A stretch of 64,000 nucleotides of DNA from Streptomyces roseoverticillatus (lineage in GTDB: Bacteria; Actinomycetota; Actinomycetes; Streptomycetales; Streptomycetaceae). The stretch spans positions 62,001 through 126,000 of the forward strand of contig NZ_JOFL01000007.1 of the NCBI RefSeq assembly GCF_000719265.1, written 5' to 3'. The position numbers and the translations under genes were made by a program. Of the stretch, positions 17,309-26,496 are shown in pieces. The notes beneath the pieces were generated by a model. The model made no database searches, was not told the DNA's origin, and saw only the letters and a program-made list of their open reading frames with translations. How positions within the stretch are numbered: position 1 is the first letter of the stretch; each line of letters begins with the position of its first letter.

Positions 17309-17383
17309 ACACAGCGCGATAGCCGGACCGTAGAAGAGACAGGCAGAAGAAGCAGCAGAGGAAGCAGGCAGAGGAAGCAGTCC

Positions 17384-18574
17384 GTGGACCTCAGCGACCA
17401 GAAGGGGCCGCCCATGGTCACCCCGTTCGCCCTCGACCCGCAACAGCGCGCCTGGCGCGAGGAGTTGCGCACCCTCGCGGCGGAGCGGTTGCGCCCGCTC
17501 GCGGCCGCGGGCGAGCCGGGCCGCGTCAACCGGCCCCTCGTCGCCACCCTCGGCGAACTCGGCCTGCTGGCCCGGCTCTTCCCCGCCGACGGTACTTCCG
17601 GGGGGCCCGCCGCGGGCGCCGTGCGCGCCATGGACCTGTGCCTGCTCCGGGAGTCCCTCGCGCGCGAGTGCACGGAGGCCGAGACCGCGCTCGCCCTGCA
17701 GGGCCTCGGCGCGTACCCCGTCGTGCAGTCCGGCAGCGCACGGCAGCGCGCCCGGTGGATGCCGGAGGTCGTCGCGGGCCGGGCCGTGGCCGCGTTCGCG
17801 CTGAGCGAGCCGGCGGCCGGGTCCGACGCGGCCGCGCTGGAGCTGTGCGCCGAGCCGGACCCGTCCGGCGCCGGGGACGGCTGGCGCCTGACGGGCGAGA
17901 AGGCGTGGATCTCCAACGCCCCCGACGCCGACGTGTACACCGTCTTCGCCCGCACGGGGCAGGCGCCGGGCTCGCGGGGCGTCACGGCCTTCCTCGTGCC
18001 GGGCGACAGCGCGGGCCTGTCCGGCCGGCGCCTGGACATGCTCAGCCCGCACCCCATCGGCACGCTGACGTTCGACGGCGTGCCGGTCGGCGCCGGGGAC
18101 GTGCTCGGCGTACCGGGCGGCGGCTTCCGCGTCGCCATGCGCACGCTCGACCTCTTCCGGCCCAGCGTGGGCGCGTTCGCCGTCGGCATGGCGCGGGCCG
18201 CGCTCGCCGCCGCCGTCGCCCACGCCGGGGAGCGGCGGGCCTTCGGCGGCCCCCTGAAGGACCTGCAGGCCGTCTCCCACCAGCTCGCCGAGATGGCCAC
18301 CCGGACGGAGGCGGCGGCGCTGCTGGTGTACGCGGCGGCCGCGGCGTACGACGCGGGCGAGCCGGGCATCGCGGCCCGCTCGGCCATGGCCAAGCTCTTC
18401 GCCACGGAGACCGCGCAGTACGTCGTGGACGCGGCCGTCCAGCTCCACGGCGCCCGCGCCCTGCGCCGGGGACACCTGCTGGAACACCTGTACAGGGAGG
18501 TGCGCGCGCCACGGATCTACGAGGGCGCGAGCGAGGTCCAGCGCACGATCATCGCGAAGGAGCTGTACCGGTGA
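17384..18574 (+). CDS. Acyl-CoA dehydrogenase
   Basis: A 396-residue FAD enzyme of the acyl-CoA dehydrogenase family. The middle domain has AFALSEPAAGSDAAALE and the GWRLTGEKAWISNA block. The C-terminal helical domain has RRAFGGPLKDLQAVSHQLAEM and ends with VRAPRIYEGASEVQRTIIAKELYR, where Glu in YEGASE is at the usual catalytic-base region. It probably oxidises a ring-derived CoA ester. The GTG at 17384 has AGAGGAAG upstream; an ATG at 17414 is an alternative. Its stop overlaps the RidA start. Confidence 0.9.
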   Translation: MDLSDQKGPPMVTPFALDPQQRAWREELRTLAAERLRPLAAAGEPGRVNRPLVATLGELGLLARLFPADGTSGGPAAGAVRAMDLCLLRESLARECTEAETALALQGLGAYPVVQSGSARQRARWMPEVVAGRAVAAFALSEPAAGSDAAALELCAEPDPSGAGDGWRLTGEKAWISNAPDADVYTVFARTGQAPGSRGVTAFLVPGDSAGLSGRRLDMLSPHPIGTLTFDGVPVGAGDVLGVPGGGFRVAMRTLDLFRPSVGAFAVGMARAALAAAVAHAGERRAFGGPLKDLQAVSHQLAEMATRTEAAALLVYAAAAAYDAGEPGIAARSAMAKLFATETAQYVVDAAVQLHGARALRRGHLLEHLYREVRAPRIYEGASEVQRTIIAKELYR

Positions 18575-18993
18575 GTGCGGACGAGGGGCGGGGCGGGGAG
18601 GTGCGCCGGGTCAACCCGCCGGAGCTCTCGCCGCCGGCGGGCTTCTCGCACGCCGTCACCGTCACCGGCGGACGGCTGGTGTTCCTGGCCGGCCAGACCG
18701 CTCTCGACCCCGCGGGCCGCGTCGTGCCGGGCGGCCTGCCCGAGCAGTTCGAGCGGGCGCTGGGCAACCTGCTCAGCGCCCTCCGCGCCGCGGGCGGCGG
18801 GCCCGGGCACCTCGCGCGCGTCACCGTCTACGCCACCGACGTCGCCGGCTACCGGGCGCACGCGCGGGAACTGGGCCGCATCTGGCGGCGGCTGGCCGGG
18901 CGGGACTACCCGGCCATGGCCGTCGTCGGCGTGGTGCGGCTGTGGGACGAGGAGGCGCTGGTGGAGCTGGACGGGATCGCGATGCTGCCGTGA
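18571..18993 (+). CDS. RidA family enamine/imine deaminase
   Basis: A 140-residue protein of the YjgF/YER057c/UK114 fold: GFSHAVTVTGGRLVFLAGQTALDPAG, LGNLLSALRAAGGGPGHLARVTVYATDVAGY and the C-terminal block AVVGVVRLWDEEALVELDGIAML. RidA proteins hydrolyse reactive enamines and imines. In an anthranilate-type pathway, one would release ammonia from the aminated alicyclic CoA intermediate. It overlaps the dehydrogenase gene by 4 bases (GTGA). The usual Arg of the active site (about residue 105) falls in VVRLW. Confidence 0.85.
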   Translation: MSADEGRGGEVRRVNPPELSPPAGFSHAVTVTGGRLVFLAGQTALDPAGRVVPGGLPEQFERALGNLLSALRAAGGGPGHLARVTVYATDVAGYRAHARELGRIWRRLAGRDYPAMAVVGVVRLWDEEALVELDGIAMLP

Positions 18994-19025
18994 CGCCGTG
19001 CGGCGGCTGACACGGACGACGTGCC

Positions 19026-19047
19026 GGCGTAGCCGGCCGGCTACGCC
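19026..19047. terminator. Perfect 22-bp palindrome after ridA
   Basis: GGCGTAGCCGG and CCGGCTACGCC, 11-bp arms without spacer, 33 bases after the ridA stop. Between convergent transcription units it is probably a two-way terminator. Confidence 0.7.
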
Positions 19048-19147
19048 GCCGGACGCTCGCGTCTGTGGCGGAGCGCCGGTGCGGCGGGATTCTTCTTGCC
19101 GCCGACGCAGCGGCTGGGCACTGCGGGGCCCGGTTACGGCGCCGGGG

Positions 19148-19603
19148 TCAGAACCCCGAGCACGTTGCCGTCGCGTCCGGGCCGGAGGCCGTGGCGGTCC
19201 ACGGCCGGCGGTCGTTCACCGTCACCGAACAGGAGACCGTGCCGCCGCCCTTCCCGGTCGTGACCGCCAGCAGGCCGCCCTTCACGAAGTCGTTCGTCGT
19301 CAGCTCCTTGCGCCAGGGCAGGTCCCGGGGGCCCTCCTTCTGCGTGACGAGGGCCCCGCCCTGCCAGGTGGTGTACGCGATGGCCACATCCTTCGCGCTG
19401 CCGGTCACCTCGTACCGCACCCGGACCGTCTTGTCGGTCTCCTCGGCGAGCCCGAGGACGAGCGCCGCGCACCCGCCGGCCAGCAGGAGCACCGCGGCCA
19501 GCAGCACCCACGGCCACTTGCGGCGCCCCTTGCGGGCATGGGCAGGGGGCGGCACCCACTGGCCGTGCGAGGGGCCGCCGCCGCCCGGATGCGGGGTACT
19601 CAT
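19148..19603 (-). CDS. MmpS-like membrane-anchored protein
   Basis: A 151-residue protein: a Pro/Gly-rich cytoplasmic start, a basic stretch (KGRRK), one transmembrane helix (WPWVLLAAVLLLAGGCAALVLGLA, about residues 30-53), then an extracellular beta domain (VRVRYEVTGSAKDVAIAYTTW ... GGGTVSCSVTVNDRRPWTATASGPDATATCSGF) typical of MmpS-type proteins. A pair of Cys in the domain may form a disulfide. The Cys in LLAGGCA could instead be a lipobox. No MmpL partner is adjacent, so the role is open. Confidence 0.7.
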   Translation of the reverse strand: MSTPHPGGGGPSHGQWVPPPAHARKGRRKWPWVLLAAVLLLAGGCAALVLGLAEETDKTVRVRYEVTGSAKDVAIAYTTWQGGALVTQKEGPRDLPWRKELTTNDFVKGGLLAVTTGKGGGTVSCSVTVNDRRPWTATASGPDATATCSGF

Positions 19604-19673
19604 GCGGCCAGCATGCCGCCGCCCCCGCGGGGCGGCGACCGGAGGCCGCCCGTACGGGCGGCGGGCCGCGTTC

Positions 19674-22376
19674 CTACAGCCGGGGGTCGACCGGCTCGGA
19701 CTCCAGGGCGAGCACCCCGAAGACCGCCTCGTGCACCCGCCACAGCGGCTCGCCCTCCGCCAGCCGGTCCAGCGCCTCCAGGCCGAGCGCGTACTCGCGC
19801 AGGGCGAGCGAGCGCTTGTGGCCGAGGTGGCGTGCGCGCAGCCGGGACAGGTTGTCGGGGCGGGTGTACTCGGGACCGTAGATGATCCGCAGGTACTCCC
19901 GGCCGCGGCACTTGACGCCCGGCTGGACGAGCCGCCCGCCCTCGGTCCGTACGAGCGCCTGGAGCGGCTTGACGACCATGCCCTCGCCGCCGGCACCCGT
20001 CAGATCCAGCCACCACCGCACGCCGGCGGCGACCGACGCCTCATCCTCGGTGTCGACGACCAGACGGCGGGTGGGGGCGAGCAGCCGGTTCATGTACACC
20101 GGGGTGTACGCGCAGAGGCCGTTGTTCGCCTCCGAGCCGTACATCTCTGCCTCGATCATCCGGTCGATGAGGGCGAGCTGCTCGCCGTGCGGGAGCGCGG
20201 CCAGGCTGCGGCCCTGCACCGCCAGGATCTGGAACGGCGCCATCCGGATGCCGTCGAGGCCGTCCGTGCCCCTGGCGCCGACCCGGCGCAGGGACTGCGT
20301 CTCCGCCTGCTCGCCCGGCCAGCCCTGCGCGCTGTCGCCGGTGGTCCAGCAGTAGCGCCGGTAGGCCTCCGTGAACGCCGCGGCGTCCGCGGCCCGCTCG
20401 CGCTGGCGGTCCAGCAGCCCGGACACGTCCACGCCGCGCTCCGCCGCCGACTCCAGCGCGGCGAGCGCCGGCGGGAAGACCGCGCCGGACGCGGCGCCCA
20501 CGGCCGCGTACTGGTGCCGCAGCAGCCCCTGCGCCTTGAGGGACCAGGGCATGAGCTCGGCGTCGAGCAGCAGCCAGTCGGTCTCCAGCTCCTCCCACAG
20601 CCCGGCCGAAGCGACCGTCCTGCTCAGCCTGCGCAGGACGCGCTCGGTCATCGCGGGGTCGTCGAAGAACGGCCGGCCGGTGCGGGTGTACAGCGCGCCG
20701 CTGACCCCGCCGGTTGCGCCGAAGCGCTCCCGCGCTACGTCCGCGTCGCGGCACACCAGCGCCACGGCCCGCGAGCCCATGTGCTTCTCCTCGCACACCA
20801 CCTGCCGCACCCCGTCGGCGCGGTAGGCGGCGAACGCCTCCGCCGGGTGCTCCAGGTAGCCCTCTTCCTGGGAGGTCGCGCAGGGTGCCATGGTCGGCGG
20901 GAGGTAGGGCAGCAGCCGGGGGTCGACGGCGAAGCGGCTCATGACCTCCAGCGCGGCCGCGGCGTTCTCCTCCTTCACGGCGACCCGGCCCATGTGCCGG
21001 GTCTCGACGACGCGGCGGCCGGTGACGTCGGTCAGGTCGAGCGGGCGGCCGTCCTCGCCGCCGGGCGCGTCGCTCGCCAGCGGCCGGGCCGGCTCGTACC
21101 AGACCTGCTCGGCCGGTACGTCCACCAGCTCGCGCTCGGGCCAGCGCAGCGCGGTCATCTTCCCGCCGAAGACGGCGCCGGTGTCCAGGCAGATGGTGTT
21201 GTTCAGCCACGTGGCCGACGGGTTGGGGGTGTGACCGTAGACCACGGCGGCGCGGCCGCGGTAGTCCTCGGCCCACGGGTAGCGCACGGGCAGGCCGAAC
21301 TCGTCGGTCTCGCCCGTCGTGTCCCCGTACAGCGCGTGCGAGCGCACGCGGCCCGAGGTGCGGCCGTGGTACTTCTCCGGCAGGCCCGCGTGGCAGACCA
21401 CCAGCTTGCCCTCGTCGAGGACGTAGTGGCTGACGAGCCCGTCGATGAACTCGCGCACCCGCTCGCGGAAGGCGGGGTCCTCGGCGTCCGCCCGCTCCAG
21501 CTGCTCGATGGTCTCGGCCAGGCCGTGGGTGGGCTGGACCTTCTTGCCGTGCAGCCAGCGGCCGAGCTTGTTCTCGTGGTTGCCCGGCACGCACAGGGCG
21601 TTGCCGGAGGCGACCATGCCCATGACGCGACGCAGCACGCCCGGGCTGTCGGGGCCGCGGTCGACGAGGTCGCCGACGAAGACGGCCGTGCGGCCGCCGG
21701 GATGGACGCCGTCCTCGTAGCCCAGCTTCGCGAGGAGCGTCTCCAGCTCGGAGCTGCAGCCGTGGATGTCACCGATGATGTCGAAGGGGCCCGTGAGGTG
21801 GCGGAGGTCGTTGTAGCGGCGCTCCAGGACGACCTCGGCGGCCTCGACGTCCTCGGCGCTGCGCAGCACGTGCACCTTGCGGAAGCCCTCGCGCTCCAGG
21901 CCGCGCAGCGAGCGGCGCAGCTCGCGGCGGTGGCGCTGGATGACGTGGCGGGGCAGGCCGGCCCGGTCGGCGCGGCCGGCGTTGCGCGCGGCGCAGACCT
22001 CCTCGGGCAGGTCGAGGACGACGGCGATGGGCAGCACGTCGTGCTCCCGGGCGACGCGGACCAGCTGACGGCGGGCCTCGGGCTGGACGTTGGTCGCGTC
22101 GACGACGGTGAGGCGGCCGGCGGCGAGGCGCTTGCCCGCTATGTAGTGCAGGACGTCGAAGGCGTCGCCGCTGGCGCTCTGGTCGTTCTCGTCGTCGGCG
22201 ACGAGGCCGCGGCAGAAGTCCGAGGAGATCACCTCGGTGGGCTTGAAGTGCCTGCGGGCGAAGGTGGACTTGCCGGATCCGGTCGCGCCGATCAGGACCA
22301 CGAGGGAGAGGTCGGTGACGGCGAGGGTGCGGCTCGCCCTGCCGGCGGCTGCGGCTTCTGTTTCCGTACTGGTCAT
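19674..22376 (-). CDS. pnkp: Polynucleotide kinase-phosphatase of bacterial RNA repair
   Basis: A 900-residue protein with the three Pnkp modules in order. The 5'-kinase has P-loop GATGSGKS (30-37). The metallophosphoesterase has GDIHG (202-206), GDLVDRG (235-241) and GNHE (265-268). The C-terminal ligase-like adenylyltransferase has its nucleotide-accepting Lys at about 531 (EEKHMGSR) and a later EGMVVKP block. Pnkp heals and, with Hen1, seals RNA cut by ribotoxins. The length is near the family norm. It overlaps hen1 by 4 bases (ATGA), as expected for a partner complex. Confidence 0.93.
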   Translation of the reverse strand: MTSTETEAAAAGRASRTLAVTDLSLVVLIGATGSGKSTFARRHFKPTEVISSDFCRGLVADDENDQSASGDAFDVLHYIAGKRLAAGRLTVVDATNVQPEARRQLVRVAREHDVLPIAVVLDLPEEVCAARNAGRADRAGLPRHVIQRHRRELRRSLRGLEREGFRKVHVLRSAEDVEAAEVVLERRYNDLRHLTGPFDIIGDIHGCSSELETLLAKLGYEDGVHPGGRTAVFVGDLVDRGPDSPGVLRRVMGMVASGNALCVPGNHENKLGRWLHGKKVQPTHGLAETIEQLERADAEDPAFRERVREFIDGLVSHYVLDEGKLVVCHAGLPEKYHGRTSGRVRSHALYGDTTGETDEFGLPVRYPWAEDYRGRAAVVYGHTPNPSATWLNNTICLDTGAVFGGKMTALRWPERELVDVPAEQVWYEPARPLASDAPGGEDGRPLDLTDVTGRRVVETRHMGRVAVKEENAAAALEVMSRFAVDPRLLPYLPPTMAPCATSQEEGYLEHPAEAFAAYRADGVRQVVCEEKHMGSRAVALVCRDADVARERFGATGGVSGALYTRTGRPFFDDPAMTERVLRRLSRTVASAGLWEELETDWLLLDAELMPWSLKAQGLLRHQYAAVGAASGAVFPPALAALESAAERGVDVSGLLDRQRERAADAAAFTEAYRRYCWTTGDSAQGWPGEQAETQSLRRVGARGTDGLDGIRMAPFQILAVQGRSLAALPHGEQLALIDRMIEAEMYGSEANNGLCAYTPVYMNRLLAPTRRLVVDTEDEASVAAGVRWWLDLTGAGGEGMVVKPLQALVRTEGGRLVQPGVKCRGREYLRIIYGPEYTRPDNLSRLRARHLGHKRSLALREYALGLEALDRLAEGEPLWRVHEAVFGVLALESEPVDPRL

Positions 22377-23926
22377 GCGGCCTTCTCCTGCTCCTGCTCC
22401 GTGGCCTTGTCCGTCCCGTTGGTCTGCTGCGTCCGGCGGGGCTGCCGCGTCCCGTCCGTCCGCTGCGTCCCGTCCGCCTCCACCGTCTTCTCCGTCCTGG
22501 TGAAGACGGCCATCTGGGTCGGCGGTCCGACCTCCGGGTCGTCCGGTCCCACGGGCGCGAACGCGACCTCGTAGCCGTAGTGCTCCGCGACCTCCGCCGC
22601 CCACGCGCGGAACTCCTCGCGCGTCCACTCGAAGCGGTGGTCGGCGTGCCGCACGCGCCCGGCGGGCAGGGTCTCCCAGCGCACGTTGTACTCGGCGTTC
22701 GGGGTGGTGACGACGACCGTCGCGGGGCGGGCCGCGCCGAACACCGCGTGCTCCAGCGCGGGCAGCCGCGGCAGGTCGAGGTGCTCGATCACCTCGCTGA
22801 GCACGGCCGCGTCGTAGCCGGCGAGCCTGCGGTCGGTGTACGCGAGCGAGCCCTGGAACAGCGTGACCCGCGCGGCCTGCCGCTCGGTCATCCGGTCCAG
22901 GCGCAGCCGCCGCGCGGCCTCCTTCAAGGCGCGCGTCGACACGTCCACGCCGGCCACCTCGGTGAACCGCGGGTCCTTGAGGAGCTCTCCCACGAGCTGG
23001 CCCTGGCCGCAGCCGAGGTCGAGGACGCGCGCGGCACCGGCGGCGCGCAGGGCGTCGAGGATCGCCGCGCGGCGCCGCACGGCCAGCGGCACGGGCCGCT
23101 CCTCGGTGTCCGTCTCCTCGTCGACGGCGTTGTCGAGCGCCTCGGCCTCGGTGTCGTCGGCCTCGGCGAGGCGGGCGAGAGCCAGCCGCTCCAGGGCGTC
23201 GCGGGTCAGCGACCAGCGGCGGCCCAGGTAGCGGCCGGCGATCAGGCGCTGTTCGGGGTGGTCCTCCAGCCAGCCCTCGCCGGCTCGCAGCAGCTTCTCG
23301 ACCTCGTCGGGCGCCACCCAGTAGTGCTTGGCGTCGTCGAGGACCGGCAGGAGCACGTAGAGGTGGCGCAGGGCGTCCGCGAGCCGCTGCTCGCCCTCCA
23401 GGACGAGGCGTACGTAGCGCGAGTCGCCCCACTGCGGGAACTTCTCGTCCAGCGCCACCGGCTCGGCGGTCACCGTCCAGCCCAGCGGCGCGAACAGCCG
23501 CTCCACCAGCGCCGCGCCGCCGCGGGCGGGCAGCACCGGCACCTCGACGCGCAGCGGGCGCGCGGCCCCCGGCAGCTCGGGCCGGGCGTTGCACTGGCCC
23601 TTCAGCGCGGTGGAGAAGACGCTGCCGATGGCGACGGCGAGCAGCGAGGACGCCGCGTACGGGCGGTCGTTGACGTACTGGGCGAGGGCCGAGTCGGGCG
23701 CTCCGCCACGGCCCTTGCCCTTCGCCCGCCGCACCAGCGCGACCGGATCGATCTCCAGCAGGAGCGCGGCGGTGCAGCGCTCCGCGCCGGCCTCGGGGTA
23801 GAGGACGTGCGCGGTGCCGTGGGAGGTCGAAAAACGCTGCGCCTTGTCAGGGTGCTTGTGCAGCAGGAATCCGAGGTCGGTCGCGGGGGATCCGGCCGTG
23901 CCGGTGGTGGATATCGTCAGGAACAC
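22373..23926 (-). CDS. hen1: Hen1 3'-terminal RNA ribose 2'-O-methyltransferase
   Basis: A 517-residue protein. The N-terminal half is the Pnkp-activating domain (MFLTISTTGTAGSPATDLGFLLHKHP), and the C-terminal half is the SAM methyltransferase (RVLDLGCGQGQLVGELLK, then SEVIEHLDLPRL with the E-x-x-E-H metal site). It methylates the 3' end at the repair junction so that the RNA resists re-cleavage. The last 40 residues are an unusual Thr/Gln/Glu-rich tail (repeats of T-D/N-G-T), poorly conserved in look and encoded by short near-repeats. Confidence 0.93.
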   Translation of the reverse strand: MFLTISTTGTAGSPATDLGFLLHKHPDKAQRFSTSHGTAHVLYPEAGAERCTAALLLEIDPVALVRRAKGKGRGGAPDSALAQYVNDRPYAASSLLAVAIGSVFSTALKGQCNARPELPGAARPLRVEVPVLPARGGAALVERLFAPLGWTVTAEPVALDEKFPQWGDSRYVRLVLEGEQRLADALRHLYVLLPVLDDAKHYWVAPDEVEKLLRAGEGWLEDHPEQRLIAGRYLGRRWSLTRDALERLALARLAEADDTEAEALDNAVDEETDTEERPVPLAVRRRAAILDALRAAGAARVLDLGCGQGQLVGELLKDPRFTEVAGVDVSTRALKEAARRLRLDRMTERQAARVTLFQGSLAYTDRRLAGYDAAVLSEVIEHLDLPRLPALEHAVFGAARPATVVVTTPNAEYNVRWETLPAGRVRHADHRFEWTREEFRAWAAEVAEHYGYEVAFAPVGPDDPEVGPPTQMAVFTRTEKTVEADGTQRTDGTRQPRRTQQTNGTDKATEQEQEKAA

Positions 23927-24050
23927 GCGGTCGAGTATCGCCCGAGACGACCGTTTTCCTCTAACTCTTTTCGCCGGCGGCTTTTCCCCGGAAGCCGTTC
24001 GTCCCGGGACAATCGGCCTCCCGCGCGGTCGTCCGTTCGCGCCGAACCGT

Positions 24051-24716
24051 TCATCCCAGGAGGCCGTTCAGCAGGGCGCGGGTGAGGACCGCGATGGTGA
24101 ATCCGCAGGTGATCTCCCCTGCGCCCACCATCTCCGAGACCTCCGGCCAGGGGCGGGTGACGATCCGCCGGATGCCTTCGGAGGTCTCCGGCGGGCCGAA
24201 GCCGCCGATACGGGCGGCGAACAGCTCGACGTGATCACCGAGCAGGCCGCTGTCGGGATGCAGCCGGCCCAGGGAAATCCATTCGGTGGCTTCCGCGCCG
24301 ATTTCCTCCGCGAGTTCCCGGGCGGCGCTTTCCGCGCCGGTGGCGCCCGGTGCGCCCATGCCGCGGGGCACTTCCCAATGCCAGGAACGGGTGGCGTGGC
24401 GGTAGTGCTCGATGAGGACGATGTCACCCGTGGTGGTGAGGGGGAGGATGACGGCGCCGGGGCCTGAGGCCGTGGAGAGCATGCGGACGTAGAGCCCGAG
24501 GGCGCCGCCGGGGAAACGGACGGCGTCCCGTACGAGGGTGACGAAGCGGTCGGCGTAGACGACGCCGACGGGGGGCGCTCCGGCCTCCGCCGCGCCGCGC
24601 GCCGCGCGCCGGGCCTCCTCGACCTCGGCCGGGTCGAGGAGGATGTCGATCCCGCCCGGGGTGTTGCCGAACAGCTCGGGGCGGGTGGCGCGCAGCCTGT
24701 CGTACGGGGTGGCCAC
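24051..24716 (-). CDS. Nudix hydrolase
   Basis: A 221-residue protein. The Nudix box is GMGAPGATGAESAARELAEEIGA (about residues 123-145), matching GX5EX7REUXEEXGU. Such enzymes cleave nucleoside diphosphates linked to other groups; ADP-ribose-type substrates are common for proteins with this N-terminal layout (VLIEHYRHATRSWHWEVPRG). GTG at 24716 is chosen for its AGAAGAGA site; upstream in-frame starts exist. The gene lies 83 bases after an unknown 506-aa gene on the same strand, possibly co-transcribed. Confidence 0.82.
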   Translation of the reverse strand: MATPYDRLRATRPELFGNTPGGIDILLDPAEVEEARRAARGAAEAGAPPVGVVYADRFVTLVRDAVRFPGGALGLYVRMLSTASGPGAVILPLTTTGDIVLIEHYRHATRSWHWEVPRGMGAPGATGAESAARELAEEIGAEATEWISLGRLHPDSGLLGDHVELFAARIGGFGPPETSEGIRRIVTRPWPEVSEMVGAGEITCGFTIAVLTRALLNGLLG

Positions 24717-24799
24717 GGTCTCTTCTGGCACGGGGTCGGTACTCCGCTCGCCGCTGCGGCCGGAACTCCGGCCGGTGCTCCGGCCATCGTCCGGTTCGG

Positions 24800-26320
24800 T
24801 CAGTAGTCCGGGATGTCGTCCTGCACGGTGGCGGAGCCGGTGGCGGCCGGGGAGCCGCCCTCCTCCCGGTAGCCGGGCAGCTTGCTCACCATGCCGTGGA
24901 ACCTTTCCCACTCCCGGGTGCTGTCGAACCGGACCGCGGCCATCTCCCGGGCGAACTTCTGCTCGCGCCGCCCCTCCACCCGGTTGCGGAGCACCAGCTG
25001 TACGGAACCGCCGTACTTGGCCGAGATCCCGCCGAGGTTGCCGGCCACGCTCCAGGTCTCGTCGCCGGTGATCGCCGTGAAGACGGCGCCGCCGACGGTG
25101 ACGACGACCTCGATGACGGGCAGCCACCTGTTGGCCCCGGCACGCCGGTCACCGCGCGCCTCGGCGAGGCGGACGATCTCGGAGTTGAGCCGGACGTAGC
25201 GGTCGAAGACGGGCCCCACCCGCTCCTGGAAGGCCGCCGGGTCGGCGGTCAGTTGGTCGAAGGCGCGGATGTACGCGTTCCAGGCATCGCTCTGGCGCAG
25301 GCTGCAGATGTCCTCCAGGGCGAGCGCGTCGACGGCGGAGGGGGTCAGGGCGAGCCGGTCCTGGACCGTCGAGAACGCCTGGCGCTTGAGGAACAGCAGC
25401 AGTTGCTCGGGGTCGGTGACCGTCCCGGCCGCGGTCGTACGGACGTCCCGCCACTCCTGGAGGGCGACCCGCCGCAGGCTGCCGGCCGGGGTGAGCGGAT
25501 ACATGCCGAGGGCGTCGGCGAGGTTCACGCTGTAGATGAGGTCGAGGAGCTGCTTGATCTCCGCGGCGAACGGCTTGGTCCCGTCGTACCGGCCCTCGGA
25601 GACCGGAGTGCCCGGCACCGTCACGAACTGCTCGTAGAGCAGGTTGCGCGTGACGAAGTCGCCGCGGACGCTCTGCTCGTTGCTCCACCGCACCACCTCG
25701 CCGATCTGCTGCGCGAACGCCCCGTGCCGCGGCTCCGGGACCCCGACCTGGCGGGCGAGCAGGGGGATGTCCTTCGCGGTCAGCGCCTGCACCCGCGCGG
25801 CGAACGCGTTGAACAGCGCGGTCCGGGTGGCGTCCCGGTTCTCCTGGTCCTCCCAGGAGAACCGGACGCACTTCACGCGCTCCCCGGCGGGCATCCCTTC
25901 GAGGGTCTCCTGCCAGGCGGCGAACCCCCGCGCGTCGTAGTCCAGGCCGGGGCGCGGCAGCTCGGCGGGGTCGCGCTCGTTGAGCAGGTAGGGCACCAGG
26001 GCCTCCTGCGCCAGCAGCTTCTGATGCGCGCGGCGGGCCGCGCCGCCCTCCAGGAGGTCACAGCTCACCGCCGCGTTGTTGTAGAAGAACACCCGGTTGG
26101 CCACCACCTGCCGGGTGTTGATCAGGCTGCGGAAGTATTCGGCGCGCACCTCCTTGTCCCGCGCGCTCCCGACGTCCTGGAGCGACTTCCCGCGCGCGGC
26201 CATCTCCCTGGTCAGCTCCGCGGTCACCCACTGGTTGTCCAGGGACTGCGCGATCACCGCGCCCGGCGCGAGATCCGCCGGTCTCACCCTGACTGCCGCC
26301 TCGGTGGATTGCTGGGCCAT
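24800..26320 (-). CDS. Uncharacterised 506-residue protein
   Basis: I do not recognise the family. The protein is mainly helical in look, with an N-terminal half containing FFYNNAAVSCDLLEGG and SWEDQENRDATRTALFNAFAARVQAL, and a middle part with LLDLIYSVNLADALGMYPLTPAGSL. Near residues 415-445 there is one hydrophobic stretch (WLPVIEVVVTVGGAVFTAITG) that could touch a membrane. Basic and acidic residues alternate elsewhere. The start at 26320 directly follows GGAGGG. A Nudix hydrolase follows on the same strand. A role in nucleotide-based defence or signalling is only a guess from that pairing. Confidence 0.6.
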   Translation of the reverse strand: MAQQSTEAAVRVRPADLAPGAVIAQSLDNQWVTAELTREMAARGKSLQDVGSARDKEVRAEYFRSLINTRQVVANRVFFYNNAAVSCDLLEGGAARRAHQKLLAQEALVPYLLNERDPAELPRPGLDYDARGFAAWQETLEGMPAGERVKCVRFSWEDQENRDATRTALFNAFAARVQALTAKDIPLLARQVGVPEPRHGAFAQQIGEVVRWSNEQSVRGDFVTRNLLYEQFVTVPGTPVSEGRYDGTKPFAAEIKQLLDLIYSVNLADALGMYPLTPAGSLRRVALQEWRDVRTTAAGTVTDPEQLLLFLKRQAFSTVQDRLALTPSAVDALALEDICSLRQSDAWNAYIRAFDQLTADPAAFQERVGPVFDRYVRLNSEIVRLAEARGDRRAGANRWLPVIEVVVTVGGAVFTAITGDETWSVAGNLGGISAKYGGSVQLVLRNRVEGRREQKFAREMAAVRFDSTREWERFHGMVSKLPGYREEGGSPAATGSATVQDDIPDY

Positions 26321-26496
26321 CCCTCCACACCCCCGGTCCTCGTCCCCCGGTGACGCTGTGTTCACGTCCGTAACCACGCTAGCCGTGAACCGGTGGCCCC
26401 GACCCGCGGTTGCACCAAGTCGGCTCATATGCAGGGGTGTTGGCGACCGGACCGTCCGCCCCCCGCCTGCCGAACGCGCCGGGCTACGAGCCCCGT

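Noticed and set aside
19065..22574. A 1169-codon plus-strand open frame opposite pnkp
   Set aside because: Antisense shadow of a GC-rich gene: no ribosome site, no domain, composition of a complementary frame.
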